DNA of 64,000 bases from Hyphomicrobiales bacterium (GCA_017305935.1 JAFKJU010000008.1:124001-188000); one strand, 5' to 3'. Counted from the stretch's first letter, positions 22,952-35,881 are shown. Numbers and translations: made by a program. The notes: a model not told the origin generated them from the letters alone.

Positions 22952-22968
22952 CAAAGCTTGGAAGCCGA

Positions 22969-23871
<903 letters not shown>

Positions 23872-23889
23872 GAGTTTCCGGTCCTTCAA

Positions 23890-25083
<1,194 letters not shown>

Positions 25084-25114
25084 CGGATGATTCCTGACTA
25101 GGAGCGGACAGCGC

Positions 25115-26179
<1,065 letters not shown>

Positions 26180-26222
26180 TTATTTTGGTGTCATATATTT
26201 CAATCGGTTATATGAAAAATAA

Positions 26223-26238
26223 CTTACGTCAACGTAAG
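26223..26238. promoter_or_regulatory. Perfect palindrome in the mdh-suc leader, candidate operator
   Basis: CTTACGT-CA-ACGTAAG is an exact 7+2+7 inverted repeat, 145 nt upstream of the mdh start in an AT-rich stretch that stands out from its surroundings. On the minus strand its centre reads TTGACG, a good -35 box, with TATAAC 14 nt later (a short spacer). A dimeric regulator bound here would cover the promoter. I cannot name the regulator; the form recalls sites of MerR-family catabolic regulators, which is inference. Confidence 0.55.
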
Positions 26239-26257
26239 AATTTCAGACACACCGCCG

Positions 26258-27418
26258 TCACATTTCCGCCAGCAGTTCCGCATGGCGACGCTGATATTCG
26301 CCGCTACGCATCTCGAACAGACGCGAAATAGTCCGGTCGAACTCGAAACCCTCGGTGCCGCGCCGTTCGGTGAGCAGATCCTCCGGCATGGCCGCCGCCG
26401 AGGCGATCAGTCGGGCGCCCTGGTCGTAGAGCGCATCGACGAGAATGATGAAGCGCTTCGTCTCGTTGCGCTTTTCCGGGCCGAGGCGGGGAATGTGATC
26501 GAGGAAGACGACGTCGAAACGTTCGACGATCGCCAGATAATCGGCCGCTCCCAGCGGGGCTTCGCAGAGTTCGGCGAAGGTGAAGCGCGCCGCCCTTCCC
26601 GCCGCCTGACGCACGGGAATGCTGCGGCCCATGCGGTCGATTTCGACGGCGGCGGGCCTGTGGCCATCGGTGGCCGCCTTCCAGGCCCGGTCCATCGCCG
26701 CGTCGGTCTCGGCATTGATCGGCGTCAGGTAGACCGGCAGCGAATCGAGCTTTTCCATGCGGTAATCGGTCGGCGAATCCAGGCTGACGACATCGACATG
26801 GGCTTTGAGCAGATCGACGAAGGGCAGGAACAGGCCGCGGTTGAGCCCGTCGCGATAGAGATTGTCCGGCTCGACGTTGGAGGTCGCGACCAGCACGCAG
26901 CCGCGCTTGAACAGTTCCCCGAACAGCCGCGCCAGGATCATCGCATCGGCGATGTCGGTGACGGTGAATTCGTCGAAGCAGAGCAGTTCGGCCTCGGCGA
27001 ACAGCGCTGCGGCGACCGGCGGCACCGGATCGGCTTCCTTGGTCTCGCCGGCCTTCAGCTTCTGGCGATGGGCATGGATACGGGCATGCACGTCGGCCAT
27101 GAATTCATGAAAATGGGCGCGGCGCTTGCGCCTGATCATCGCCATGTCGAAGAACATGTCCATCAGCATGGTCTTGCCGCGCCCGACGCTGCCATGGACA
27201 TAGAGGCCGCGAATCGGCTTTTCCCGCTTCTTGCGCCCGAACAGCCAGCCGAGCGCACTGGACTTGGCGGCGGCGGGGCTGTCGGCAAGGGCAAGCAGGA
27301 TCTTGTCCAGCCGCGCGGCGACCGCCATCTGCGCCGGATCCGTCTTCAGTTCGCCCGAGAGCGTCAGGGCCTTGAGCTTCGCGACGAGGCTCAACGACGG
27401 ATCGAAAGCGGCAGTCAT
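26258..27418 (-). CDS. zapE: ZapE/AFG1-like ATPase
   Basis: P-loop ATPase of the AFG1 family; in Escherichia coli ZapE acts at the division ring, and mitochondrial AFG1/LACE1 is linked to protein quality control. The 386-residue protein has the Walker A VHGSVGRGKT (about 86-95), the FHEFMADVHARIHAHR stretch diagnostic for the family, and the Walker B LLCFDEFTVTD. It lies 180 nt upstream of mdh on the same strand and 69 nt after the lipoprotein gene. A zapE next to mdh is common in alphaproteobacteria. Confidence 0.92.
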   Translation of the reverse strand: MTAAFDPSLSLVAKLKALTLSGELKTDPAQMAVAARLDKILLALADSPAAAKSSALGWLFGRKKREKPIRGLYVHGSVGRGKTMLMDMFFDMAMIRRKRRAHFHEFMADVHARIHAHRQKLKAGETKEADPVPPVAAALFAEAELLCFDEFTVTDIADAMILARLFGELFKRGCVLVATSNVEPDNLYRDGLNRGLFLPFVDLLKAHVDVVSLDSPTDYRMEKLDSLPVYLTPINAETDAAMDRAWKAATDGHRPAAVEIDRMGRSIPVRQAAGRAARFTFAELCEAPLGAADYLAIVERFDVVFLDHIPRLGPEKRNETKRFIILVDALYDQGARLIASAAAMPEDLLTERRGTEGFEFDRTISRLFEMRSGEYQRRHAELLAEM

Positions 27419-27487
27419 GGGAGGGTCCGATTCAAGCGATGCGGCATACGTGAAAATGGCCGGCGATGGGCCGGCCAGTCAGAACGA

Positions 27488-28036
27488 TCAGCGGCTGAGG
27501 CTGACGGGCTGGCCGCCGGTCAGCGTGCCGTCGAAGCGGGAATCGGCGGTCTTGTAGAGATTGCCGATGACGTTGCCGGAGCGGTCCTTGAGCGCGACCT
27601 GCTTGCCGCTGACTTCCCAGGATCCCATCGAGGTCAGGACGCCGGCGCAGCCGCGCGTGCCGCCGCGCGAACCGCCGCCGAGATTGGTGAGCGTCAGAAA
27701 CATGTCGCAGCTGGCGCCGGCATTGGAGACCTTCCAGTTGCCGACCATGGATTCCTTCTTCACGTCGAGCGCGGTGGCCGCCATCTGGTCGTTGCCGGTC
27801 GCAGTGGCCGGCGCCGTCGGCGCGGTCGGGAACTGGGCGGAATTGACATTGGCGCTGGCGCTGGCCGTCGGATCGGGCAAGGCGCTGGACTGGACACCCG
27901 ACACCGGCTGCGCGGCGAGCGGCGCCGGTTGGCTCGGCCGGCTGGCGGGACCGAGGTCGCTATAGGTCGTCCGCTGGCACCCGGCAAGCGCAAGCGCGAC
28001 ACCCAGCGTAGCGGCGGCAAATTTCAACTGCATCAT
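27488..28036 (-). CDS. Outer-membrane lipoprotein with Omp19/protease-inhibitor (Inh) domain
   Basis: A 182-residue lipoprotein: signal peptide with lipobox LALAGC, predicted lipidated at Cys20 or nearby, then a Pro/Ala/Ser-rich linker of about 75 residues and a C-terminal beta domain ([21 protein letters not shown] through NVIGNLYKT) like the AprI/Inh protease inhibitor fold found in Brucella Omp19. Two cysteines in the domain (ASCDMF and RGCAGV) match the Inh disulfide. Two adjacent ATGs (28036 and 28033) follow a GGGAG sequence. Inhibition of proteases is known for Omp19 but only inferred here. Confidence 0.82.
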   Translation of the reverse strand: MMQLKFAAATLGVALALAGCQRTTYSDLGPASRPSQPAPLAAQPVSGVQSSALPDPTASASANVNSAQFPTAPTAPATATGNDQMAATALDVKKESMVGNWKVSNAGASCDMFLTLTNLGGGSRGGTRGCAGVLTSMGSWEVSGKQVALKDRSGNVIGNLYKTADSRFDGTLTGGQPVSLSR

Positions 28037-28278
28037 GACACTCCCGATACGTGCGCGTTCGGCCCGTCCTATTGCGCAATCAAGGCGGAAATACCGTAGG
28101 ACGCAATGGTTAATCAACCCTTGTCATACGGCCGCCGCAGCCGTGCAACGGCCATCGGCGGTTGAGGTAATCTGCAATTCGCGATTTTCAACATCGCAAC
28201 GGGCACATCCTGGCCTCCCCGCCGCATTGCCCGCCACGGCGTTGCCGGGCGGACACAGCGGCAGGACGGACGGGCGGA

Positions 28279-29058
28279 TCACATCCGCCGTTCGACCATC
28301 ATCTTCTTGATTTCGGCAATCGCCTTGGCCGGGTTCAGCCCCTTCGGGCAGGCCTGGGCGCAGTTCATGATCGTATGGCAGCGATACAGCCGGAAGGGAT
28401 CTTCCAGGTTGTCGAGGCGCTCGCCGGTCGCCTCGTCGCGGCTGTCGATCAGCCAGCGATAGGCCTGCAGCAGAACGGCGGGACCGAGATAGCGGTCGCC
28501 ATTCCACCAATAGCTCGGACAGGAGGTCGAGCAGCAGGCGCACAAGATGCATTCGTACAGGCCGTCGAGCTTGAGGCGGTCCTCATGGCTCTGCTTCCAT
28601 TCCTTTGCCGGCGTCGGCGACACCGTCTTCAGCCAGGGCTCGATGGAGCGATGCTGGGCGTAGAAGTTGGTCAGGTCAGGCACCAGATCCTTGACGACCG
28701 GCATATGCGGCAGCGGATAGACCTTCACCGTGCCCTTGATCTCGTCCATGCCCTTGGTGCAGGCCAGCGTGTTGGTGCCGTCGATGTTCATGGCGCAGGA
28801 GCCGCAGATGCCTTCGCGGCAGGAGCGGCGCAGCGTCAGCGTCGGGTCGATCTTGTTCTTGATGTAGAGCAGCGCGTCGAGCACCATCGGGCCGCAATCG
28901 TCGACATCAATGGTATAGGTGTCGATGCTCGGGTTGCGGCCGTCGTCCGGGTTCCAGCGGTAGATGCGGAATTCGCGGGTTTTCGTCGCGCCGGCGGGCT
29001 TGGGCCACACCTTGCCTTCGGTCATCTGCGAATTCTTGGGAAGAGCGAGTTCAACCAT
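28279..29058 (-). CDS. sdhB: Succinate dehydrogenase iron-sulfur subunit
   Basis: Passes electrons from SdhA FAD to quinone through three Fe-S clusters. The 259-residue protein has the [2Fe-2S] cysteines in [10 protein letters not shown] and the later LAC, and the [4Fe-4S]/[3Fe-4S] cysteines in [12 protein letters not shown] and [14 protein letters not shown]. It is the last gene of sdhCDAB. The 242-nt gap that follows, up to the lipoprotein gene, holds no gene or clear terminator that I can see. Confidence 0.97.
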   Translation of the reverse strand: MVELALPKNSQMTEGKVWPKPAGATKTREFRIYRWNPDDGRNPSIDTYTIDVDDCGPMVLDALLYIKNKIDPTLTLRRSCREGICGSCAMNIDGTNTLACTKGMDEIKGTVKVYPLPHMPVVKDLVPDLTNFYAQHRSIEPWLKTVSPTPAKEWKQSHEDRLKLDGLYECILCACCSTSCPSYWWNGDRYLGPAVLLQAYRWLIDSRDEATGERLDNLEDPFRLYRCHTIMNCAQACPKGLNPAKAIAEIKKMMVERRM

Positions 29059-29073
29059 GTCTTTATCCTCGGC

Positions 29074-30915
29074 TCAATAGACGCGGGCCTTGGGCGCGAT
29101 CTTCTTGGGATCGATGCCTTCGGCGATCAGTTCGGTGTGAACGGGACGGTAGTCGAGCTTGACGTCGCCATCCGCATTGACCCAGGCGAGCGTGTGCTTG
29201 CGCCAGTTCTCGTCGTCGCGCCCGGCGAAGGGACCGCTGGTGTAATCCTCGCGGGCATGCGAGCCACGGCTTTCCTTGCGCGCCTCGGCGCCGTAGACCG
29301 TGGTGATGGCGTTGGCCATCAGGTTTTCCAGTTCCAGCGTCTCGACGAGGTCGGAGTTCCAGATCATCGAGCGGTCGGTGACCTTGACGTCGGGCAGTTC
29401 CTTCCAGATGGCCGAGAGGCGCTTGCAGCCGCTTTCCAGCGATTCCTGGGTGCGGAACACGGCAGCGTCCTCCTGCATGGCGCGCTGCATCTTGTCGCGC
29501 AGCACCGCCGTCGGCATGCTGCCATTGGCGTGACGCAACCGGTCGAAGCGCTCCATGATCCTGTCGCAGGCGGCCGTGTCGAGCGCGGGGATCGCCGAAG
29601 CGCGGTCGATGACCTCGCCGGCGCGGATGGCGGCGGCGCGGCCGAAAACCACCAGGTCGATCAGCGAGTTGGAGCCGAGGCGGTTGGCGCCGTGCACCGA
29701 GGCGCAGCCGGCCTCGCCGACCGCCATCAGGCCCGGCGCGATGCGCTCGGGGTTCTCGCTGTCGGCGTTGAGCACTTCGCCCCAGAAATTGGTGGGAACG
29801 CCGCCCATGTTGTAATGCACGGTCGGCAGGACCGGGATAGGCTCGCGGGTGACGTCGACGCCGGCGAAAATCTTCGCCGATTCCGAAATGCCTGGAAGAC
29901 GCTCATGCAGCACGGCCGGATCGAGATGGTCGAGATGCAGGAAGATGTGGTCCTTGTTCTTGCCCACACCACGGCCCTCGCGGATTTCCATGGTCATGCA
30001 GCGCGAAACGACGTCACGCGAGGCCAGATCCTTGGCCGAGGGCGCGTAGCGCTCCATGAAGCGCTCGCCTTCGGAATTGACGAGATAACCGCCTTCGCCG
30101 CGTGCGCCCTCGGTGATCAGACAGCCGGCGCCGTAGATGCCGGTCGGATGGAATTGTACGAATTCCATGTCCTGCAAGGGCAGGCCGGCGCGCGCGATCA
30201 TGCCGCCGCCGTCGCCGGTGCAGGTATGGGCCGAGGTGGCGGAGAAATAGGCGCGGCCGTAGCCGCCGGTCGCCAGCACCACCATCTTGGCAGTGAAGCG
30301 ATGGATGGTGCCGTCATCGAGGTTCCAGGCGACGACGCCGGTGCAGCGGCCGTCGGCCGACATGATCAGGTCGAGCGCGAAATATTCGATGAAGAATTCG
30401 GCATTGTTGCGCAGCGACTGGCCGTAGAGCGTGTGCAGGATGGCGTGGCCGGTGCGGTCGGCGGCAGCACAGGTGCGCTGCACCGGCGGGCCTTCGCCGT
30501 AATTCTGCATATGGCCGCCGAAGGGGCGCTGGTAGATCTTGCCTTCGGCGTTGCGCGAGAAGGGCACGCCGTAATGCTCCAGCTCATAGACGGCCTTCGG
30601 CGCTTCCATGGCGAGATACTGCATGGCATCGACGTCGCCGAGCCAGTCGGACCCCTTGACGGTGTCGTAGAGGTGCCACTGCCAGCAATCCGGCGTCATG
30701 TTGCGTAGCGAGGCGGCGATGCCGCCCTGGGCGGCGACGGTGTGCGAGCGCGTCGGGAAGACCTTGGTGATGCAGGCGGTCTTGAAGCCCTGTTCGGCCA
30801 TGCCGAGGGTTGCGCGCAGGCCAGCGCCGCCGGCGCCGACGACGACGACGTCATAAGAGTGATCGACGTAGGTATAGGCCTTGCCGTTCTGGGCGGGGGA
30901 AGGATTGGAAGCCAT
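29074..30915 (-). CDS. sdhA: Succinate dehydrogenase flavoprotein subunit
   Basis: Oxidises succinate to fumarate. The 613-residue protein has the FAD motif GAGGAG (27-32), His58 in [10 protein letters not shown] that carries covalent FAD, the catalytic region [21 protein letters not shown], and the C-terminal HAREDY segment. Standard length. It lies 15 nt before sdhB and 7 nt after sdhD. Confidence 0.97.
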   Translation of the reverse strand: MASNPSPAQNGKAYTYVDHSYDVVVVGAGGAGLRATLGMAEQGFKTACITKVFPTRSHTVAAQGGIAASLRNMTPDCWQWHLYDTVKGSDWLGDVDAMQYLAMEAPKAVYELEHYGVPFSRNAEGKIYQRPFGGHMQNYGEGPPVQRTCAAADRTGHAILHTLYGQSLRNNAEFFIEYFALDLIMSADGRCTGVVAWNLDDGTIHRFTAKMVVLATGGYGRAYFSATSAHTCTGDGGGMIARAGLPLQDMEFVQFHPTGIYGAGCLITEGARGEGGYLVNSEGERFMERYAPSAKDLASRDVVSRCMTMEIREGRGVGKNKDHIFLHLDHLDPAVLHERLPGISESAKIFAGVDVTREPIPVLPTVHYNMGGVPTNFWGEVLNADSENPERIAPGLMAVGEAGCASVHGANRLGSNSLIDLVVFGRAAAIRAGEVIDRASAIPALDTAACDRIMERFDRLRHANGSMPTAVLRDKMQRAMQEDAAVFRTQESLESGCKRLSAIWKELPDVKVTDRSMIWNSDLVETLELENLMANAITTVYGAEARKESRGSHAREDYTSGPFAGRDDENWRKHTLAWVNADGDVKLDYRPVHTELIAEGIDPKKIAPKARVY

Positions 30916-30922
30916 GATCGGA

Positions 30923-31303
30923 TTACCCTGCGAATGCGATTTTCAGAATGGCGAACAGACAGAGCCCGGCCACCGCGACGCAGAAGAACGTGTTCAGCAT
31001 CAGAAGGGCGATCTTGCTGCCTTCGGCATGGATGTAGTCCTCGATGATGACCTGCATGCCGAGCTTCATGTGGATGACGCCGGAGACGACAACCAGCGCC
31101 ATGACGACCGCAACCAGCGGATTGGCGAGCGCTGCGACCAGCTCCGGATGCGGGGCGCCGGCATAACGGATGAGGAAAATGACGAAGAAGGTGAGAAGCG
31201 GCACGTTGGCGACGGCCGTCAGGCGCTGGCGCCAGAAATGCTCGGTGCCGTCCTTGGCCGAGCCGAGGCCGCGAACCTTGCCGAGAGGGGTGCGCATATC
31301 CAT
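30923..31303 (-). CDS. sdhD: Succinate dehydrogenase membrane anchor subunit
   Basis: One of two membrane anchors that bind heme b and ubiquinone. The 126-residue protein has three hydrophobic segments and, in the second, the [15 protein letters not shown] sequence holding the heme-ligand His and the Asp-Tyr pair of the quinone site. The N-terminal [20 protein letters not shown] is typical of alphaproteobacterial SdhD. Confidence 0.94.
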   Translation of the reverse strand: MDMRTPLGKVRGLGSAKDGTEHFWRQRLTAVANVPLLTFFVIFLIRYAGAPHPELVAALANPLVAVVMALVVVSGVIHMKLGMQVIIEDYIHAEGSKIALLMLNTFFCVAVAGLCLFAILKIAFAG

Positions 31304-31315
31304 GAAACGATCCTC

Positions 31316-31708
31316 TTAGCGAACGAGAAGGGCGATTGCCCAGATCAGCACGGTCAGACAGATCGAGACGACCGGTTGCGCCTTGGCGAGCTTGGTGGTG
31401 AAATGCTTGTCGAAACCGTGGCCCAGATCCCACATGAAATGGCGCAGACCGCCCAGCATGTGATGCACCAGCGCCCAGGTATAGCCGATGAGCACGAGAC
31501 GACCGATCCAGGTGCCCATGACCCAGTTCGCCCACTCGTAATAAGCCGGGCCGGACGCCGCCGCCACCAGCCACCACGCGACCAGCAGCGTGCCGACATA
31601 CAGCGCGCCGCCGGTGATGCGGTGCACAATCGACATGACCATGGTCGGGATCGGCTTGTAGATTTGAAGGTGCGGCGACAGGGGCCGGTTGTTTGTCACG
31701 TTCGCCAT
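31316..31708 (-). CDS. sdhC: Succinate dehydrogenase cytochrome b556 subunit
   Basis: Membrane anchor with heme b. The 130-residue protein begins with the family signature RPLSPHLQIYK, followed by SIVHRITG (quinone-site Ser and Arg) and, in helix 2, HHMLGGLRH with the heme ligand. Three hydrophobic segments. The ATG at 31708 has GAGG upstream and gives the usual start; the open frame extends further without family similarity. First gene of sdhCDAB. Confidence 0.95.
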   Translation of the reverse strand: MANVTNNRPLSPHLQIYKPIPTMVMSIVHRITGGALYVGTLLVAWWLVAAASGPAYYEWANWVMGTWIGRLVLIGYTWALVHHMLGGLRHFMWDLGHGFDKHFTTKLAKAQPVVSICLTVLIWAIALLVR

Positions 31709-32015
31709 CAGAACCTCGCGGCGTTCACGGGTGCGCTTCGGATTTGGGGCTATCATTGCCTCTGGGGGAACAGCGCGCGCGGATTTGGCCTGTGCGCTGC
31801 ATCAATTGCGACGTTTAATCGCCGATGGGCGGTCCGACAAGCAGATTCCATGCAAGTGGTGATTTTAATCGATTGGGGATCGCAAGCGCCTGAAGCGACG
31901 CCAAGTATCGGGCAGCGTTAACGCTTTTTTCAAAAACGCGGGATGCGGGGGTGACAAAACCGCCTCCCCGCGCCACATTCCATTGACGCTTTGTTAACGT
32001 TTTGGAGTTTTGGGC
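31709..32015. other. Divergent intergenic region between sdhC and a small secreted-protein gene
   Basis: No gene is visible in these 307 nt. The sdh promoter should lie here on the minus strand; the best candidate is CTTGTC followed 16-17 nt later by TTAAAC, a weak match. A 12-nt perfect palindrome AGCGTTAACGCT is at 31914-31925, and TTGACG at 31983-31988 is too near the plus-strand gene start to be its -35 box. Confidence 0.4.
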
Positions 32016-32366
32016 ATGGTATCGCGTCGCTCGCTCGCCGCTTCGCTTCTGTCGCTGGCGCTGGCCGCCTGCTCCGCAACCCCGCTTTTCGCCGGGGAAT
32101 GGCGCGGCCACCATCACCGCCGTCACGACGCCGTCTCCGGCCTCGTCGATTCCACGCTTCCCTCGATCATCCCCGGGCTCGGCACCTATAGCGGTGCGAT
32201 CTCGGCGTTGCGGGTACGCGGCAACGGCATCTATTTCTCGGTAAGTGGACTTGGCGGCGAAGCGCCGGCCCGGCCACGCCCGAAGGCGACGATCATCGAC
32301 GTTTCCTCCGGGATCGCCGACCCTTGCTCCTACGAGTCCGGCGTCTGCGTCATCAGACCCCGATGA
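32016..32366 (+). CDS. Small secreted protein of unknown function
   Basis: A 116-residue protein with a signal peptide (about residues 1-26, ending SATPLFAG; the LAAC-S sequence at about 16-19 could also be a lipobox). The mature part begins with a short His/Arg-rich stretch (GHHHRRH) and ends with two cysteines in DPCSYESGVCVI. The ATG at 32016 has GGAG 8 nt upstream. Its last 14 nt overlap the convergent methyltransferase gene. No family recognised. Confidence 0.65.
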   Translation: MVSRRSLAASLLSLALAACSATPLFAGEWRGHHHRRHDAVSGLVDSTLPSIIPGLGTYSGAISALRVRGNGIYFSVSGLGGEAPARPRPKATIIDVSSGIADPCSYESGVCVIRPR

Positions 32367-33003
32367 ACCGCCAGACCGTGGTCTTCTTGACCTCACTGTC
32401 CTCCAGCACCCGCGCCACCGGCACCTGGTAGGTAGCGCAGGGCGTGAGCCGGTCTTTCGGCAGATAGGCTCGGCCGGGATCGCCGACCAGCACGGTCTTG
32501 CCCGCTGCCGTCAGGCCGTCGAACCACGGCACCAGCATTTTCGCGAAATCGCTGTCGTAGAAGACATCGCCGGCGAGGATGACATCGGCCTCGACCGGCT
32601 GGCCGAGCAGATCGGCGGCAGTATAGTCAAGCGCGACCTCGTTCGCCGCCGCATTCAGTGCGATCGCCGTTTTGGTCCAGGGATCGATATCGGCTGAGAG
32701 CACGGATGCCGCGCCCGCCTTCATCGCGGCAATGGCGACGAGGCCCGAACCGCTGGCGAAATCCAGCACGCGTTTTCCCCGCACCGTCTCCGGCGTATCC
32801 AGCACATAACGCGCCAACCCCTGCCCGCCCGCCCAGGCAAAGGCCCAGAAGGGCGGCGGCAGACCGATTTCCTCCAGCTCCGCCTCGGTCTTCAGCCAGA
32901 GATCATGCACTTCGCTGGCCAGATGCAGGCGCACCTCCGGCACATGCGGCGGTGCGATCAGGCTGGTATTGTCGAGGATAAAGCGGCGCGGCTCGGTCTT
33001 CAC
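32353..33003 (-). CDS. Protein lysine methyltransferase, ETF-beta (METTL20)-like
   Basis: Class-I SAM-dependent methyltransferase of 216 residues. It has the SAM-binding motif LDFASGSGLVAIAA (about 98-111), the acidic post-I SADIDP, and the GDVFYD motif near residue 165 that marks family-16 protein methyltransferases. The N-terminal PPPFWAFAWAGGQGLARY is typical of the METTL20/ETFBKMT group, whose human member methylates electron-transfer flavoprotein beta and whose Agrobacterium homologue has been reported to methylate ETF-beta and ribosomal L7/L12. It may also be called a nicotinamide N-methyltransferase-like or PrmA-like protein in databases. Last gene of the tsaD cluster, 6 nt after the EVE gene. 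Confidence 0.8.
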   Translation of the reverse strand: MKTEPRRFILDNTSLIAPPHVPEVRLHLASEVHDLWLKTEAELEEIGLPPPFWAFAWAGGQGLARYVLDTPETVRGKRVLDFASGSGLVAIAAMKAGAASVLSADIDPWTKTAIALNAAANEVALDYTAADLLGQPVEADVILAGDVFYDSDFAKMLVPWFDGLTAAGKTVLVGDPGRAYLPKDRLTPCATYQVPVARVLEDSEVKKTTVWRFIGV

Positions 33004-33009
33004 GGGGCC

Positions 33010-33441
33010 TCAGCGCGGCGGATCGTCGAGACCGCCGAGACGGCAGATTTCCAGATATTCCTCCTCGGTCACCGGTTGCACCGACAGGCGCATGGAGGTG
33101 ACCAGCGACATTGCCGAAAACGCTGGATTTGCTTTGATCTCCTTCAGCGACACCGGCTTGGGCACATCGCAGACGGCGCGGATATCGACGCAATCCCAGC
33201 GCAGATCTTCCTTGGCCGTCGAATCGGGATGCGACAGTGCCGAAACCTCGACGATGCCGACGATCTCCAACCCCTCGTTGGAGTGGTAGAAAAAGCCCTT
33301 TTCGCCGAGCTTCATCGCCCGCATGTTGTTGCGGGCCTGATAGTTGCGCACGCCGGTCCATTCCTCGCCGGCCGCACCCTTGGCCTTCTGCTGTTCCCAG
33401 GACCACGTCGAGGGCTCGGATTTGAAAAGCCAATAGGCCAT
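33010..33441 (-). CDS. EVE-domain protein
   Basis: A 143-residue protein that is a single EVE domain, the PUA-like fold related to YTH and ASCH that is thought to read modified bases. Typical features are the N-terminal MAYWLFKSEPSTWSW, the WTGVRNYQARNNMR motif, the FFYHSNEG strand and the DCVDI/LKEIKANP region. It sits between yciI and the methyltransferase, with 6-nt gaps on either side, so it belongs to the tsaD-gpsA-yciI transcript. Ligand unknown. Confidence 0.9.
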   Translation of the reverse strand: MAYWLFKSEPSTWSWEQQKAKGAAGEEWTGVRNYQARNNMRAMKLGEKGFFYHSNEGLEIVGIVEVSALSHPDSTAKEDLRWDCVDIRAVCDVPKPVSLKEIKANPAFSAMSLVTSMRLSVQPVTEEEYLEICRLGGLDDPPR

Positions 33442-33447
33442 GTCGTC

Positions 33448-33741
33448 TCAATTCTCCGGCTTGTTGAAAACCCAGTTGAACGGCTTGACCTCGACCGTTT
33501 CGAACAGCCCCGCCTGGGCATAGGGGTCGCTGTCGGCGAGCGCCCGCGCCGCGTCGAGCGTCTCGGCCTCGACGATGACGAGGCTGCCGCAGGGCTTGCC
33601 CTCGTCGTTGAGAAAGGGGCCGGCCATCTTCAGCGTGCCCTCGGCGTTCAGCCGGTTGAGATGGTCGACATGCGCGGGCCGTGTTTCCATGCGCACGTTC
33701 AGGTGGGCGGGCTTGTCCTTGCAGATCATGGCGAAAAGCAT
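33448..33741 (-). CDS. YciI family protein
   Basis: A 97-residue protein of the YciI/YCII family, small ferredoxin-like-fold proteins with a suspected His/Asp catalytic or ligand site and unknown substrate. Visible family features are RPAHVDHLNRL, the AGPFLNDEGKPCGSLVIVEA strand and ADSDPYAQAGLFETVEVKPF. The ATG at 33741 has AAAGGAG upstream and starts just after the gpsA stop; the ATG at 33774 would overlap gpsA and adds residues outside the family. Confidence 0.85.
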   Translation of the reverse strand: MLFAMICKDKPAHLNVRMETRPAHVDHLNRLNAEGTLKMAGPFLNDEGKPCGSLVIVEAETLDAARALADSDPYAQAGLFETVEVKPFNWVFNKPEN

Positions 33742-33754
33742 CGCATCCTCTCCT

Positions 33755-34756
33755 TTATGTTTCCGGCCGAGCATACTCGGTTGTAATCGGGCGTGTCATC
33801 AACTGTTCGGTGGCGCTTTTCACATCCAGCCGTCCGTCGATGATGGCGGCAACCGCATCGGTTACCGGCATTTCCACCCCGCGCGCCTTCGCCAGCCGCG
33901 AAGCGACGGACGCGGCAAAAGCGCCTTCGACCAGCCCTCCGGCCCGGCCCGTATCCACCGGCTCGCCCTCACCGAGCTTGATGCCGAAGCGGAGGTTGCG
34001 CGACTGGTGGCTGGTGGCGGTCAGCACGAGATCGCCAAGCCCGGAAAGTCCGCGCACGGTGTCGGCCCGCCCGCCTTCGGCAACGACGAGGCGCGACATT
34101 TCCGCAAGGCCCCGCGCGATCAGCGCCGCGCGGGCCGAATCGCCAAGCCCTGCGCCCTCGACGATGCCGCAGGCAATCGCCAGCACATTCTTCAAAGCGC
34201 CGCCGAGCTGCACGCCGACCCGGTCGTCGGAGGGATAAAGGCGAAAGCTCGGGCCGGAAATCGCATGCGCCAGCCGCTCGGCGACATCCAGCTCCGCCGC
34301 CGCCACCGACATCGCCGTCGGCAGGCCGCGCGCAATATCGGCGGCAAAGCCGGGACCGGAGAGCACCGCCACCGGATGATGCGGCAATTCGCTTTCGAGC
34401 ACATCGGTCAGCAGCCGGTTCGAGGCGCGGTCGATGCCCTTGGCGCAGGTGACGACGATCGCATCCGCCGCCAGATAGGGGCCGTATTGCCGCGCCGCCT
34501 CGGCCTGCGCCTGCGAGGGCATGACGAACAGCACGATGCCGGCCTCGGCCAGCACCTCGGGCTCGGCCGAATAATCGAGCGAATCGGGAAGCTGCACGCC
34601 CGGCAGTGCCGCCTCATGCAGGCCCTCGTTCCTGAGATCGGCCATCAGCGTCACGTCCCGGCCGAGCAGCGCCACCTTCGCCCGGCCGGTCTGGGCGATG
34701 ACGGCGGCCAGCGCCGTTCCGAAGGCGCCCGCGCCGATGACGACGATCCGTTCCAT
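33755..34756 (-). CDS. gpsA: Glycerol-3-phosphate dehydrogenase [NAD(P)+]
   Basis: Reduces dihydroxyacetone phosphate to sn-glycerol 3-phosphate for phospholipid synthesis. The 333-residue protein has the cofactor motif GAGAFG (8-13), the CAKGID and SGPGFA stretches, and the catalytic Lys in [11 protein letters not shown] (about 190), followed by the SGLGDLVLT segment. It lies 30 nt after tsaD, a widespread neighbour in alphaproteobacteria. Confidence 0.96.
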   Translation of the reverse strand: MERIVVIGAGAFGTALAAVIAQTGRAKVALLGRDVTLMADLRNEGLHEAALPGVQLPDSLDYSAEPEVLAEAGIVLFVMPSQAQAEAARQYGPYLAADAIVVTCAKGIDRASNRLLTDVLESELPHHPVAVLSGPGFAADIARGLPTAMSVAAAELDVAERLAHAISGPSFRLYPSDDRVGVQLGGALKNVLAIACGIVEGAGLGDSARAALIARGLAEMSRLVVAEGGRADTVRGLSGLGDLVLTATSHQSRNLRFGIKLGEGEPVDTGRAGGLVEGAFAASVASRLAKARGVEMPVTDAVAAIIDGRLDVKSATEQLMTRPITTEYARPET

Positions 34757-34786
34757 CTGCTCTCTCCTTCTGACGTCTCTATCGCG

Positions 34787-35881
34787 TCAGGCTTTGACGC
34801 CGCGTTTTCCCGAACCGATCTTCGCCGCCGCTTCCGGGTCGAGCGGCCAGCGCGAGCGCGGCGCCGTCGCCAGATCGTCGGCGGGCAATCCCTCGGCCAG
34901 ACGCTCCAGCCCCGCCCAGGCGATCATCGCCGCATTGTCGGTGCACAGTCGCATCGGTGGCGCGACGAAGGTGAAATTGTTGGCGGCGCAAAGATCATGC
35001 AAGGTCTGGCGCAGGACTTTATTGGCCGCAACCCCGCCGGCCACGACCAGCGAAGGTTTTTCGATAGCCGGATAAAGATCGCGAAACCGCTGCAGGCCCC
35101 GTCCGATGCGATCCTTCAATGTCCGCGACACGGCTTTCTGGAAGGAGGCGCAGATATCGGAAATATCCTGGTCCGTCAGCGGCTGCAGGCCGGTCGCCGT
35201 CTGGCGCACCGCCGTCTTCAGGCCGGAAAAGGAAAAATCGAGCCGCGCCTCGCCGACCAGCGGCCGGGGGAAGGAGAACCGGTCGGCATCGCCCGAAAGG
35301 GCGGCCTGCTCCACCGCCGGGCCGCCGGGATAGGGCAGGCCGAGCAGTTTTGCCGTCTTGTCGAAGGCCTCGCCCAGCGCATCGTCGATGGTCGTGCCCC
35401 AGCGCTGGTAGTCGCCGACGCCGCGCACGAGAATGAGCTGCGTATGCCCGCCGGAGACCAGCAGCATGAGATAGGGAAAGGAAAGTCCATCGGTCAGACG
35501 CGCCGTCAGCGCATGGCCCTCGAGATGGTTGACGGCATAGAGCGGCTTGTCCGCCGCCCGCGCCATGGCTTTCGCGGTCATCAGCCCGACCAGCAGCCCA
35601 CCGATCAGGCCCGGCCCGGCGGTCGCCGCGATGGCGTCGACCTCGGCAAGCGACAGATTGGCGCGGGCGAGCGCCTCCTCGATCAGCGTGTCGAGCGCCT
35701 CGACATGGGCGCGGGCCGCAATTTCCGGCACGACGCCGCCATAGGCGCTATGCTCGTCGAGCTGGCTCAGCACCACGTCGGAGATGATCTCGCCACGCCC
35801 GTCCGGATGGCGCAGAACGATGGCGGCGGCGGTCTCGTCGCAGCTTGTTTCGATGCCGAGGATGCGAAGGGGGTCCGTCAT
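34787..35881 (-). CDS. tsaD: tRNA N6-threonylcarbamoyladenosine synthase subunit TsaD
   Basis: Transfers threonylcarbamoyl to A37 of ANN-decoding tRNAs (t6A) with TsaB and TsaE. The 364-residue protein has the N-terminal GIETSCDET motif, [10 protein letters not shown], the metal-binding HLEGH (in [11 protein letters not shown]), SGGHTQL and the late [13 protein letters not shown] motif. The ATG at 35881 matches the family start; no strong ribosome site is seen. It is divergent from hemC with a 73-nt gap and heads the tsaD-gpsA-yciI-EVE-methyltransferase cluster. Confidence 0.96.
   Translation of the reverse strand: MTDPLRILGIETSCDETAAAIVLRHPDGRGEIISDVVLSQLDEHSAYGGVVPEIAARAHVEALDTLIEEALARANLSLAEVDAIAATAGPGLIGGLLVGLMTAKAMARAADKPLYAVNHLEGHALTARLTDGLSFPYLMLLVSGGHTQLILVRGVGDYQRWGTTIDDALGEAFDKTAKLLGLPYPGGPAVEQAALSGDADRFSFPRPLVGEARLDFSFSGLKTAVRQTATGLQPLTDQDISDICASFQKAVSRTLKDRIGRGLQRFRDLYPAIEKPSLVVAGGVAANKVLRQTLHDLCAANNFTFVAPPMRLCTDNAAMIAWAGLERLAEGLPADDLATAPRSRWPLDPEAAAKIGSGKRGVKA

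Noticed and set aside
31914-31925. AGCGTTAACGCT palindrome as an sdh operator
   Set aside because: Perfect, but short, with no good promoter boxes beside it and about 200 nt from sdhC; listed only as part of the intergenic description.
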